34,489 nucleotides of DNA from Candidatus Poseidonia sp. (GTDB lineage: Archaea > Thermoplasmatota > Poseidoniia > Poseidoniales > Poseidoniaceae): NCBI GenBank assembly GCA_030827745.1, contig JAURDW010000015.1, positions 1 through 34,489 on the forward strand. The letters are read 5' to 3'. Shown here piece by piece: positions 21,903-30,017 of the stretch. The number at the start of each line of letters is the position of its first letter. Positions within the stretch are counted from its first letter, which is position 1. The notes under the pieces were generated by a model. It was given only the letters and a program-made list of their open reading frames with translations. It ran no database searches and was not told where the DNA came from. Both the position numbers and the translations under genes were made by a program.

Positions 21903-23201
21903 GTGCCGGTGGAAAACAGTCGAATCAAGGGCTTGTACAATCAGGGCGTCGCAGAACGACGAACCATCGTGGCTGAGGCGTGCAACCTCTCACCAGAACA
22001 TATCAACGCCTTAGCCGCCCACGGCGAGTTGGGCGAGGAAGCAGCCGATCGCATGATCGAGAACGTCATCGGAACGATGTCGTTGCCCGTGGGCGTCGCT
22101 ACCAATTTTCTCATAGACGGCGCATCGTATCTCATCCCGTTTTGCGTTGAAGAATCAAGCGTCGTGGCGGCTGCATCAAACATGGCGAAGCGTTGCCGTT
22201 CATTGGGTGGGTTCACCACCAACAACGACGACCCGGTGATGATTGGGCAAATCCAGCTGCTGGACGTTGCCAACATCGACGAGGCCGTGACCGCTGTGGA
22301 AGGTGCAAAGGAGGCTTTGATCGCGTTTTGCAACGACATTCCATCCCGAATGATTGCCTTGGGAGGGGGCTGCAAAGACATTCGTTGCCGCAAATTGCCA
22401 ACCGTCATGGGCGAGATGCTCGTCGTCCACGTGCTCGTGGATTGCAGGGACGCCATGGGCGCCAACGCCGTCAACACCATGGTTGAACGCGTCGCCCCCC
22501 GAATCGAGGCGCTTTGCGGCGGCCGGGCCCACCTCCGCATCCTTTCCAACCTTGCCGCCCATCGGCTCTCAAGAGTTTCAGCCACCTTCACGCCCGAAGA
22601 ACTGGCCTCGGACGGCACGCGCGAAGACGGTTTGAGCGTCATTCAAGGCATCCTGGAAGCCCACATCTTTGCCGTTGAAGACCCGTTTCGAGCCACCACC
22701 CACAACAAAGGCATCATGAACGCCATCAGCAGCGTAGCGCTGGCCTGCGGCCAAGACTGGAGGGCCATTGAAGCGGGCTGCCACGCTTGGCCAAGCGTGA
22801 ACCATGGACGTTACACCTCCATGTCCGACTGGAAACAAGACGATTCGGGAAATCTTGTCGGCACCATGGAATTGCCCATGGCCGTGGGCATCGTTGGAGG
22901 CGCCTCCAAGGTCCACCCTGCAGCACAAGCCAACCTCGCCATCTTGGGTGTCGACAGTGCTCAAGAATTGGCAGGGATCATGCTTTGCGCGGGGCTTGCC
23001 CAGAATCTGGGCGCATTGCGAGCCCTCTCAACCAAGGGCATTCAAGCGGGCCACATGAAACTCCATGCAAAGAACATGGCCGTCAGTGCCGGAGCCATCG
23101 GCGATGAAATTGAAACATTGGCGTCGAAAATCCAATCCCACGAGGGCCACCGCAGCCAAAGTCAGGTCGAAGCATGGCTCAAAGAACTGCGAGGAAACTG
23201 A
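21903..23201 (+). CDS. mvaA: HMG-CoA reductase, class II
   Basis: The 432-residue protein reduces (or oxidises) HMG-CoA and mevalonate, the committed step to isoprenoid and archaeal ether lipids. It shows ENVIGTMSLPVGVA (53-66), the catalytic Glu in C-V-E-E-S-S-V-V-A-A-A-S (83/84), D-C-R-D-A-M-G-A-N (180-188), catalytic Lys in T-H-N-K-G (K269), Asp in G-Q-D-W-R-A (D285) and His in A-G-H-M-K-L-H-A (H384). Length and the C-terminal helical region match the class II form known from Pseudomonas mevalonii and from some euryarchaea. The start is the GTG at 21903; the 5' gap holds the CGTTAAT array, which may regulate it. Its stop is three bases from the convergent scpB stop. Cofactor preference cannot be told by eye. 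Confidence 0.95.
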   Translation: MPVENSRIKGLYNQGVAERRTIVAEACNLSPEHINALAAHGELGEEAADRMIENVIGTMSLPVGVATNFLIDGASYLIPFCVEESSVVAAASNMAKRCRSLGGFTTNNDDPVMIGQIQLLDVANIDEAVTAVEGAKEALIAFCNDIPSRMIALGGGCKDIRCRKLPTVMGEMLVVHVLVDCRDAMGANAVNTMVERVAPRIEALCGGRAHLRILSNLAAHRLSRVSATFTPEELASDGTREDGLSVIQGILEAHIFAVEDPFRATTHNKGIMNAISSVALACGQDWRAIEAGCHAWPSVNHGRYTSMSDWKQDDSGNLVGTMELPMAVGIVGGASKVHPAAQANLAILGVDSAQELAGIMLCAGLAQNLGALRALSTKGIQAGHMKLHAKNMAVSAGAIGDEIETLASKIQSHEGHRSQSQVEAWLKELRGN

Positions 23202-23204
23202 AGT

Positions 23205-23816
23205 TCACTCTTCCTCACTTACGGGAAGGGAAGCCTGAATCGTGCCGTCACGTTCCCCCTCCTCACGAAGGACATCGTTGGCCCCGAGGTCGTCGAGGAG
23301 CCCAGATGCTTGGACTTGTTCTCGAAACCACGCCTTCACCTTTTTTCGGTCCGTATGTGGGCATCCAAAGGCTTCAGAAAAGCGTCGAGTTGTTGCCAGA
23401 CGCCGAGTGTTTCCATCTTTTCGCCGGTCCACCATGCCGAGTTGGGCCAATTCGCGAACGTAATCGTAGGCTTTCTGCCCCAACAATTCCACCAACCTCG
23501 ATTGAGGCATGGGCTGGTGATAGGCGATTAGGGCGGCGGCTTTCAACAACTTTGGAGGCATGTCCGTTTTGGTTGCTTTTGGCAGGTGTGTTGCAATCAC
23601 GGGTTTGACCTCCAAGGCCCAGCGGTCGCCCACCTCGGCAAGTTGCAACGCTCCACCTTTTCTGCGACGAAGCGTGGCCTGAAGGCTTCCAAGCGCATCC
23701 AACATCTCATCAGCGTCGTAGCCCAAAGCCTCCGACAATTCCTGCACGCTCATCGACTTCCCCGAACTGAACAAGGTGGCTTCAATCAAGGTTTCAAGCG
23801 GCATTTCAGACATCAT
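23205..23816 (-). CDS. scpB: Segregation and condensation protein B
   Basis: The 203-residue protein is ScpB, the winged-helix (kite) subunit that binds the kleisin ScpA in the SMC condensin complex. Family features are L-E-T-L-I-E-A-T-L-F-S-S-G-K (7-20), a first winged helix ending G-G-A-L-Q-L-A-E-V-G-D-R-W-A-L, and the second with K-L-L-K-A-A-A-L-I-A-Y-H-Q-P (88-101), R-L-V-E-L-L-G-Q-K-A-Y-D-Y-V-R-E-L and G-M-V-D-R-R. It is the last gene of smc-scpA-scpB. Nine bases separate it from scpA, and a run of six G residues just before its ATG (plus-strand 23819-23825 region) serves as ribosome binding site. A second ATG follows directly. The C-terminus is acidic. Confidence 0.9.
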   Translation of the reverse strand: MMSEMPLETLIEATLFSSGKSMSVQELSEALGYDADEMLDALGSLQATLRRRKGGALQLAEVGDRWALEVKPVIATHLPKATKTDMPPKLLKAAALIAYHQPMPQSRLVELLGQKAYDYVRELAQLGMVDRRKDGNTRRLATTRRFSEAFGCPHTDRKKVKAWFREQVQASGLLDDLGANDVLREEGERDGTIQASLPVSEEE

Positions 23817-23825
23817 TTTCCCCCC

Positions 23826-25085
23826 CTATTCAACCAGCCATTCGTGATCATCAAAGCCGGTCGCTGGTGTCCCTTCACCGGCGGTTTTATTCACGGCATC
23901 ATCAGCATCATCGACGATGGAGACAATGCCCTCTTCAACCTTTGAAGCAGAGGGCGATTCTTCACTTGCAGCCAATTTTGCCTGACGTCGGGCCTCTCGC
24001 TCCTCTGCCCGTCGGGCCCGCGAAGCGATGGCCTCCATGCGGTGGTCCAGGCCCGTGGCTTGACCCTCAAGGTCGTTCGACTCGTTCGCCATCAAGCGCT
24101 CAACCTCTTCCAGGATGTCTTCAAAGGAGTCCATTGCGGGCCAGAGGTCGGTGATCATGATGTTCGCAACCGCCTCGCCTTCTTGCGAGATGCTCGCAAT
24201 GCGCCGGTGTGTCAAGAACAGGCCTGCGATGAACGAAGCAACAAAGGCTTCACTTTGCGCGTGTTCCTCCTCAAATCCAAAAACACGAGCCAGCACCGGC
24301 TCAAGTTTAGCCATCACATGAACCAGCGGTACCGTATCGCTCCCGAGCTCTTCACATGTGGCCTTCAGGGCCGACCAACAACGTTCGATGTCACCTTCGA
24401 GGTCTTCGTTGTGCATTCGCCCTCCAACATCCTCAAGATACTCGCTCAATTCACGCTCGTGCTCCAAACGATTGATTTCCCTCTGTTTCAAACTCGCCGC
24501 ATCGTCGGCAGCATCTTTGAACGCTGAGAGCAACTCAGCGAGCGTCACGGGTCGACCCTCGTCGCGACGGACCCGTTTGTCAAACAAACTCGGCAGAACC
24601 TCATCAGCAGCGCCTTCGAGAACGGATTGGGTGAAGAAGAACGCTTCGTCATCGTATTCGCTCTCCCAACCAAACATCCCATCCTCGTCCCAGAACTCCT
24701 CTTCCTGCGCAGGTTGGATGCGGTCAAAGAGCACCGCAGACTGATGATGGAGCACTTCCCATGAGAGGCGGATTAAACGACCGCAAGCGGGTAAATCGAG
24801 GTTTTCACCTTCTCGTACTCGTTGGGAGAACACCGTCAAAAAGGCTGAAAGATCAACGTTCCATGGATTAAAGGCCTCTTCCCGGACCAAAGACAGCACC
24901 AGGGCAACCGAACGGTCAAACGGGTCGTGCAGGCTCTGGTGTTCGGCCTCTTCCGCAGCAGCGATGGCCGCAATGCGTTTTCCAAACAGCGCAGCCTCGG
25001 CTTCGTCTTCACCGTGAGCGAGCAGTTCGTCAATGATTTCCTGTTGCAGAAACCATCGGTCCAAACCTCGCTGTCCTTCCACCAC
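23826..25085 (-). CDS. scpA: Segregation and condensation protein A (kleisin)
   Basis: At 419 residues this is longer than the usual 230-290-residue ScpA. The N-terminal SMC-neck-binding part contains the family hallmark S-L-V-R-E-E-A-F-N-P-W-N-V-D-L-S-A-F (about 65-82) and the following L-x-L-P-A-C-G-R-L-I-R-L-S helix. The middle is extended and acidic, and the C-terminal winged-helix-like part (about 265-350) should contact the SMC head. A basic, Arg/Ala-rich helix and an acidic tail end the protein. ScpA bridges the two SMC heads and recruits ScpB. It starts with GTG at 25085, preceded by a GAGGTGAG-like ribosome binding site, nine bases after the smc stop. The kleisin role is supported by gene order as well as by motif. 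Confidence 0.88.
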   Translation of the reverse strand: MVEGQRGLDRWFLQQEIIDELLAHGEDEAEAALFGKRIAAIAAAEEAEHQSLHDPFDRSVALVLSLVREEAFNPWNVDLSAFLTVFSQRVREGENLDLPACGRLIRLSWEVLHHQSAVLFDRIQPAQEEEFWDEDGMFGWESEYDDEAFFFTQSVLEGAADEVLPSLFDKRVRRDEGRPVTLAELLSAFKDAADDAASLKQREINRLEHERELSEYLEDVGGRMHNEDLEGDIERCWSALKATCEELGSDTVPLVHVMAKLEPVLARVFGFEEEHAQSEAFVASFIAGLFLTHRRIASISQEGEAVANIMITDLWPAMDSFEDILEEVERLMANESNDLEGQATGLDHRMEAIASRARRAEEREARRQAKLAASEESPSASKVEEGIVSIVDDADDAVNKTAGEGTPATGFDDHEWLVE

Positions 25086-25094
25086 CTGCTCACC

Positions 25095-28000
25095 TCATTC
25101 ATCCGTGGCTTCAACGGGTTCTTCCGCCTCCGCCTTCAGTGTCTCGCCATCTTCCAAGAGTTGAGAGGCCACTTCTGCTCGTTCGTTGATGTCCTCCGTG
25201 GTTTCAAGGGTCCGTTCAAGCAGCCCACCCAGTTGTGGCTGAACATCCTCCTCCTGCGTTTGCGTGGCGAGGTGGGGCACGAGGCCTCCAAGGCTTTTGG
25301 GAACTGGAATTTCATCGGGAACCAGCGGCATGTCTTCGGCTGCCGCAACGGCATCCATGATACGGCTCTCGTTCTTTTTGACGTCGGCTTCGGCTTCCTT
25401 GAGCGCTGCCTCGCCCAAGGCCATGGCACGCTCTCGGTCAAAGTCAAGGATGCGCCGGCTGCATCCGTCGCCACCGTGCGTGATGCCGATGTGATGGTCG
25501 GCAAGTTTGAGCGACACCTTACGCAACGTGACCATGATGAATTGGGCACGCTGGCTGCGTTGCTGGCACATTTTAGCGATACGCTCGGCGTTGTACGCAT
25601 CCAAGTTTTGGTCGACCTCATCAAAGTAGTAAAACGGGCTTGGGTCGTAATCTTGAATGGCGAAGATAAGCGCCAACGCTGCCATGGATTGTTCACCACC
25701 CGAGAGTTGCTGTCGGCTGACTTTGGAGGACTTCCCGCGTGGTTGGGCCCACAACTCCAAACCTCCCTTGAAAGGTTCATCGGGGTTCTCAAGGAAAAGT
25801 TCCGCCCGACCTCCATCGGAGAGTTCGTCGTACGATTTCTTGAAGTTCACGTTGACTTTCTTGAGGACCGTCAGGAGGCGTTCCTTCCGTTGACTTTCCA
25901 ACTGTTCGGTGATGTCGAGGAGGTGTTTTCGGCGGGCTTGCAGCATAGCGAATTCGTCCTTCATCAGATCGAGACGTGCCTGACAGGCATCGTACTGCTC
26001 GATCGCCATCATGTTGACGTTGCCAAAGGCTTCCATCGTGCGTTGATGCTTGCGAAGTCGGCGTTCAAGTTCACCAACGTTCTCAAGATTCTCGGGCAGG
26101 TCGGTCAAGGACAAGTTGGCGTCCAAGAGTTCCTGTGCCATAACCTGGATTTCCGCTTCCTTTTCACCCATCACTCGGCCGAGATCGTGGGCAAGACGGC
26201 GGTGGTTTTCGGCCTTAGTCAACCGCTCTTCGTTCCGAACACGAAGCGTGGCTCGCTTGTCCGTCAGTTCTTGGCGCTCTTGCTCAAGTCCTTGGTTCTC
26301 CTCAAGGTACACCGCCTGTTCATCTTTTTTCGCCTTCAGTTCAATGCGGTCGGTGGCTAAGGCAGCCTCCAACTCATCAAGGCGCTCCAACCGGGCCTCT
26401 TTGTTCCTTAGGAGCGTCGCAGACCGCTTTTTGATGTCGTCAACGCGGCGCTGGAGAACCGCTTGATGGTTGGTCCCGCTGGCCAATGTTTCTTGGGCTT
26501 TTTCTTGCTCGCCGGTAGCGGCGACACGCTTCAAGTTCGCAGCATGCATTCGGTCACGAAGGTGCCCGGGGCTTGCCGCTTCAAGGGCAGCCTTTGCCTC
26601 AATTTTCGCATCGAGGGCGTGTTGGAGGGTGCGCTCGGCCGCATCCAATGCCCGCAGCGCGTCTTGAGCGTCCCGCCGAACATCGTCCAGTTTGCTTTCC
26701 AAGCCTTGAGCCACTTCTCGAGCCCGTTTCTGGCCCGAAAGAACCTGCTTCCTTTCTGCCTGCAACTCCCGAACTTCGTTGGCGTATGAATCGTCCACAA
26801 GAGCGTTGATTTTGTTTCGAAGGTCTTGTTGACGCCCTCGTGCCTCCCGGAGCGCCTCGTTCACGGTTTGTTCTGTGAGCGTGTACTGTTCAACCTGGGC
26901 GGTGTATTTTTCCACCTCGGAGGCGCCTTGTATCCGGCCGCCGAAGGCAATCGTCATTTTTCGCCTTGAACCGCCCACCATGGCGCCACCCGCTTCAACG
27001 ACGTCGCCCCGAAGGGTCACCAAACGGATGCCACCCATGTGCCGTTGTGCCGTGGCCATGGTGTCCACGACCAAGGTGTTGCGAAGCGCAAACCGAACCG
27101 CAACCTCAATCCGTGGATCAAAGTCCAGCATTTCATGAGCAAAACCGAGCACGTTGTCTTTGCGAGCCGTGATGACAGCACGGCCTGCAGGGCGGGTGCT
27201 GTTGAGTTTGTTAAGGGGCAGGAAGGTGGCCCGGCCCGCTTTGTTTTCGGCCAGCCATCGAATGGCACGAGCGGCGTCCTCGTCGGTGTCGACAACGACC
27301 GAAGCCATGCCCGCACCGATGGCCGTTGCAAGCGCCACTTCGTGGGTGGAATCTTTGGGAGCACACAACTCTGCTATGGTCCCGATGATGCCCGTGAGTT
27401 CTTGACGGTCCCGTGCCGCAAGGACGGCGCTTGCCCCCCCAGCAAGCCCTTTCGCACCCGATTTCTGCTCCATCTCCGATTTGGCAAGATTCAGAGCACG
27501 CTCGGCTTCACGGAGTTTCACCTCAATTCGCCCGCGGTCTTCAGCGAGTTGGGCCTCGCTTCGCTGGGCATCCAAGAGAGCCTTGGCCAAGGCTTCGCGG
27601 TCGAATTCAGGGGCGTTTTCGTTCAACCGTTCCAAGCTGATCTCCAACTCGCCCAACGAAAGACGAATGTCCTCTTCCTCCGCTTGGGCGGAGGCCAGTT
27701 GTTGACTGAGCAGGTCGGCTTCAACCGCTAACCGGTCAACATCGCTTTGGGCTTGGTTCCGGTGACCTTGTTGGCGTTCAGCGTGGGTTTCGGCATCCGT
27801 CAGGGCTTGGCTCAAATCCTGATTTTTCTGACCCGCTGATTCAAGCGCTCGACGAATCTGATCTTCCTCACTCTTTGCTTCCTTCAACGCCTGAAGCGCG
27901 CCTTCCAAAGCGACGTTGGCCTCGGCGAGATTGGCTTTGAAGGCCTCCAATTCTTCGCTCGCTTCAGCCAATTCCTCTCCACAAGCCACCGATTCTTCAG

Positions 28001-28994
28001 CGTCTTCCTCGGCCTCCCGCGTGGCTTCTGCAATTCGGTCGGCATTGAGTTCAATCGCCACCTGCAAGTTTTGGATGGCTTGACCGAGTTCTGAGGTTTC
28101 TCCACCGGTCAAGCGGTTGATTTCTTGCTGCAATTCTGCAATTTGGTCATCAAGGACCAACAACGCCTTTTCGGTCTCCTTGTGTTCGTCAAGCAGATGT
28201 TGACTTTCATCGAGGTAGGATTGCCGTTGGTCAACATGGAATTGCAGTTCATTCTTCAGCGTGGCGTACCGAGATTGAAGCAGCATGGCATTGGTCATGG
28301 CGATGGCGTCCGCCACCTCTTTGGCCTTTTGAGCGACATGACGCTCTTTCGCCAGCGTTGAAAGGCGCTCAAGTTGTTCTTTTTCCAACAACCCAATTCG
28401 CTCAAGATAACTCTCCACCATCTCTTTTTGCTTGCCTGCTTTTCGAATTTCATCGTCGTACGAGGTCACCCCAGCCACGTTGTCCAAGACCTTGCGGCGT
28501 TCGTTGGCCGTCATTTTTGCGAGGCTGGTGACATCGCCCTGCAAGACGATGTTGTAGCCATCGGGACGGGCGTTTGCAGCGCCCAACAACCGATGAAACA
28601 CCTTCTGCGTGCTGTCCTCCCCGTTCAATTGGTAGGTCGTCACGGGGTTGTTTGAGGCGGTCAGACGGATGCTCCGCGACATGCGTATCTCTTCGCTGTC
28701 CAGAGGGAGGCGACGGCGTCCGCTGGCCATTACGGGGTTGGCAAACACCAGCGTCACTGAACAGTCACGGGCGGGTTTGGAATTTTTCCCGCCGTTGAAG
28801 ATCAAATCGGTTGAATTCTGAGCGCGTATGACTCGGTTTGACTTTGGGCCGAGCACGAATTGAATGGCGTCCCCGCAATTGGATTTTCCCGAACCGTTTG
28901 GCCCAGTGATGGCGGTGAAACCACGGTCCAAGGGAACGGTCACTTCGCCCTTGAAGGATTTGAAATTCAGCATTTCGAGTGATTTCAGATACAT
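25095..28994 (-). CDS. smc: Chromosome segregation protein SMC
   Basis: From the ATG at 28994 the protein has 1299 residues. It begins M-Y-L-K-S-L-E-M-L-N-F-K-S-F-K-G with Walker A GPNGSGKS (31-38) and continues with the N-terminal head, a long coiled coil, and a hinge domain (about 530-680, with G-T-I-A-E-L-C and a G-R-A-T-F-L-P-L segment). The returning coiled coil leads to the ABC signature L-S-G-G-E-Q-S (about 1096) and Walker B P-F-Y-Y-F-D-E-V-D (about 1125). SMC dimers with ScpA and ScpB extrude or tether DNA loops for chromosome organisation. About 110 residues follow the conserved head end; they are helical, then acidic, and unusual for SMC. An earlier in-frame start at 29030 overlaps the palindrome at 29010-29028 and adds residues before the conserved start. 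Confidence 0.95.
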   Translation of the reverse strand: MYLKSLEMLNFKSFKGEVTVPLDRGFTAITGPNGSGKSNCGDAIQFVLGPKSNRVIRAQNSTDLIFNGGKNSKPARDCSVTLVFANPVMASGRRRLPLDSEEIRMSRSIRLTASNNPVTTYQLNGEDSTQKVFHRLLGAANARPDGYNIVLQGDVTSLAKMTANERRKVLDNVAGVTSYDDEIRKAGKQKEMVESYLERIGLLEKEQLERLSTLAKERHVAQKAKEVADAIAMTNAMLLQSRYATLKNELQFHVDQRQSYLDESQHLLDEHKETEKALLVLDDQIAELQQEINRLTGGETSELGQAIQNLQVAIELNADRIAEATREAEEDAEESVACGEELAEASEELEAFKANLAEANVALEGALQALKEAKSEEDQIRRALESAGQKNQDLSQALTDAETHAERQQGHRNQAQSDVDRLAVEADLLSQQLASAQAEEEDIRLSLGELEISLERLNENAPEFDREALAKALLDAQRSEAQLAEDRGRIEVKLREAERALNLAKSEMEQKSGAKGLAGGASAVLAARDRQELTGIIGTIAELCAPKDSTHEVALATAIGAGMASVVVDTDEDAARAIRWLAENKAGRATFLPLNKLNSTRPAGRAVITARKDNVLGFAHEMLDFDPRIEVAVRFALRNTLVVDTMATAQRHMGGIRLVTLRGDVVEAGGAMVGGSRRKMTIAFGGRIQGASEVEKYTAQVEQYTLTEQTVNEALREARGRQQDLRNKINALVDDSYANEVRELQAERKQVLSGQKRAREVAQGLESKLDDVRRDAQDALRALDAAERTLQHALDAKIEAKAALEAASPGHLRDRMHAANLKRVAATGEQEKAQETLASGTNHQAVLQRRVDDIKKRSATLLRNKEARLERLDELEAALATDRIELKAKKDEQAVYLEENQGLEQERQELTDKRATLRVRNEERLTKAENHRRLAHDLGRVMGEKEAEIQVMAQELLDANLSLTDLPENLENVGELERRLRKHQRTMEAFGNVNMMAIEQYDACQARLDLMKDEFAMLQARRKHLLDITEQLESQRKERLLTVLKKVNVNFKKSYDELSDGGRAELFLENPDEPFKGGLELWAQPRGKSSKVSRQQLSGGEQSMAALALIFAIQDYDPSPFYYFDEVDQNLDAYNAERIAKMCQQRSQRAQFIMVTLRKVSLKLADHHIGITHGGDGCSRRILDFDRERAMALGEAALKEAEADVKKNESRIMDAVAAAEDMPLVPDEIPVPKSLGGLVPHLATQTQEEDVQPQLGGLLERTLETTEDINERAEVASQLLEDGETLKAEAEEPVEATDE

Positions 28995-29009
28995 CCTTCT
29001 TCCCCAAAG

Positions 29010-29028
29010 GGTGGAAGATTCTTCCACC
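29010..29028. promoter_or_regulatory. Perfect 19-bp palindrome upstream of smc (candidate operator)
   Basis: The sequence GGTGGAAGA-T-TCTTCCACC has two perfect nine-base arms around one central base. It lies 16-34 bases before the smc ATG and directly downstream of a TATA-like TTTAAA, so it should overlap the transcription start. This is the classic placement of a repressor operator. A short RNA hairpin in the leader is the alternative. Confidence 0.6.
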
Positions 29029-29056
29029 ACATCCTAAACACCCGTCTCTTACAGGA

Positions 29057-29062
29057 TTTAAA
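29057..29062 (-). promoter_or_regulatory. Candidate TATA box for smc-scpA-scpB
   Basis: TTTAAA in an AT-rich context (29053-29070) lies 63-68 bases upstream of the smc ATG. Transcription would begin about 25 bases further, near 29030, at the edge of the palindrome. Confidence 0.4.
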
Positions 29063-29127
29063 CAATACGAATAGCCGAGGCTCAGTCACGCGGTTTTGGG
29101 CACGTTCAATGGACCGCCGAAGCCGGT

Positions 29128-29898
29128 TCAAAACACGCCGTGTTGATTGCAGTGTTTGCACCCCGCACCCTTGCAGTACGGGCAGGTCGCCATCACCAAA
29201 ATGCTGCTTCGCCGGCGGCTCATGGCGAGGTTTTTGTCGCCGCTGAGCAAACGAGAACGGTCGGTGCGCTCCAAATGTTTCTTGTCGTGAACATCCTTGT
29301 CAAAAAAGGAAAGACGGAAACGGCCCGCCTTTTGGCGCCGCCGTTCCAATTTCTCACGCGTCTGAACCACGGCTTCAGCCTCCCAATATTTTGGACCGCG
29401 TATCATCAACGCACCAAAAACAGCAAAGAGAATCTGAATTACCCACGGTTCAATAGGCATCGGGGCTAAATCAGCAAGGCCTTGTGAACTGGCTGAAGTG
29501 GGCAACCAACCCAAACGGTCGAGAACGGCCAAACCAACGAAGACACTGCCCATGACGAAGCCTGCTTTTCGCAAGCGCTTTGCCCAAGCTTTGTTTTGTG
29601 GAAGTTCAAAGCCGTACACAAACAGGAAAAGGCCCTCCATCAACATCAGGATGTCCGCACCCGACCATTGTCCGGGTTCGCCCAAGCAGTACGAAGTCCC
29701 CGTATCCCGAAGTTCCGCCTCCACCGTGCTGGGCGAACACGTCGGCTCAAGCATCAGCAACGAATCCAACTTGTAGCCCTCTGCCCCATCGATGAGGCGA
29801 GGGGCAACGGCTCCGAATTGGACGTTGGCCACCACAAAGAGCAGGAGAGCAGCCCCCACCACGGTCATGATTTTCCGAGCGGACAAACCAAGCACCAT
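29128..29898 (-). CDS. Four-helix membrane protein with C-terminal zinc-cluster tail
   Basis: No family is recognised. The 256-residue protein has an N-terminal hydrophobic helix (about 10-30) followed by an outer loop with two Cys residues, then three more hydrophobic helices (about 80-97, 110-128 and 150-166). A long basic cytosolic tail (170-230) precedes C-x-x-C-x-G-x-G-C-x-x-C at the very end (C239, C242, C247, C250). That last element is like one zinc-binding repeat of DnaJ and suggests binding of a metal or a partner. The ATG at 29898 is used. It is on the same strand as smc but upstream of the smc promoter, and it is divergent from nadB. The 119-base gap to nadB shows no certain promoter to me. 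Confidence 0.6.
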   Translation of the reverse strand: MVLGLSARKIMTVVGAALLLFVVANVQFGAVAPRLIDGAEGYKLDSLLMLEPTCSPSTVEAELRDTGTSYCLGEPGQWSGADILMLMEGLFLFVYGFELPQNKAWAKRLRKAGFVMGSVFVGLAVLDRLGWLPTSASSQGLADLAPMPIEPWVIQILFAVFGALMIRGPKYWEAEAVVQTREKLERRRQKAGRFRLSFFDKDVHDKKHLERTDRSRLLSGDKNLAMSRRRSSILVMATCPYCKGAGCKHCNQHGVF

Positions 29899-30006
29899 TC
29901 GTGGACCTCATGCCTTCCACACCGCCATGCTTCATAGTGATTTTGAGGTGAGGGTGGGTTCCCGAAGGCCAGCACGGTCAAGAAGGGGAGGCACGAGGGC
30001 AGAAAC

Positions 30007-30014
30007 GAGGGGAG
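30007..30014 (+). promoter_or_regulatory. Ribosome binding site for nadB
   Basis: GAGGGGAG lies three bases before the ATG at 30018 and supports that start. Confidence 0.5.
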
Positions 30015-30017
30015 TTC

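Noticed and set aside
24927-26360. 477-residue plus-strand open frame opposite smc and scpA
   Set aside because: It is antisense to well-supported SMC and ScpA coding sequence; its length follows from their codon bias, and it shows no domain.
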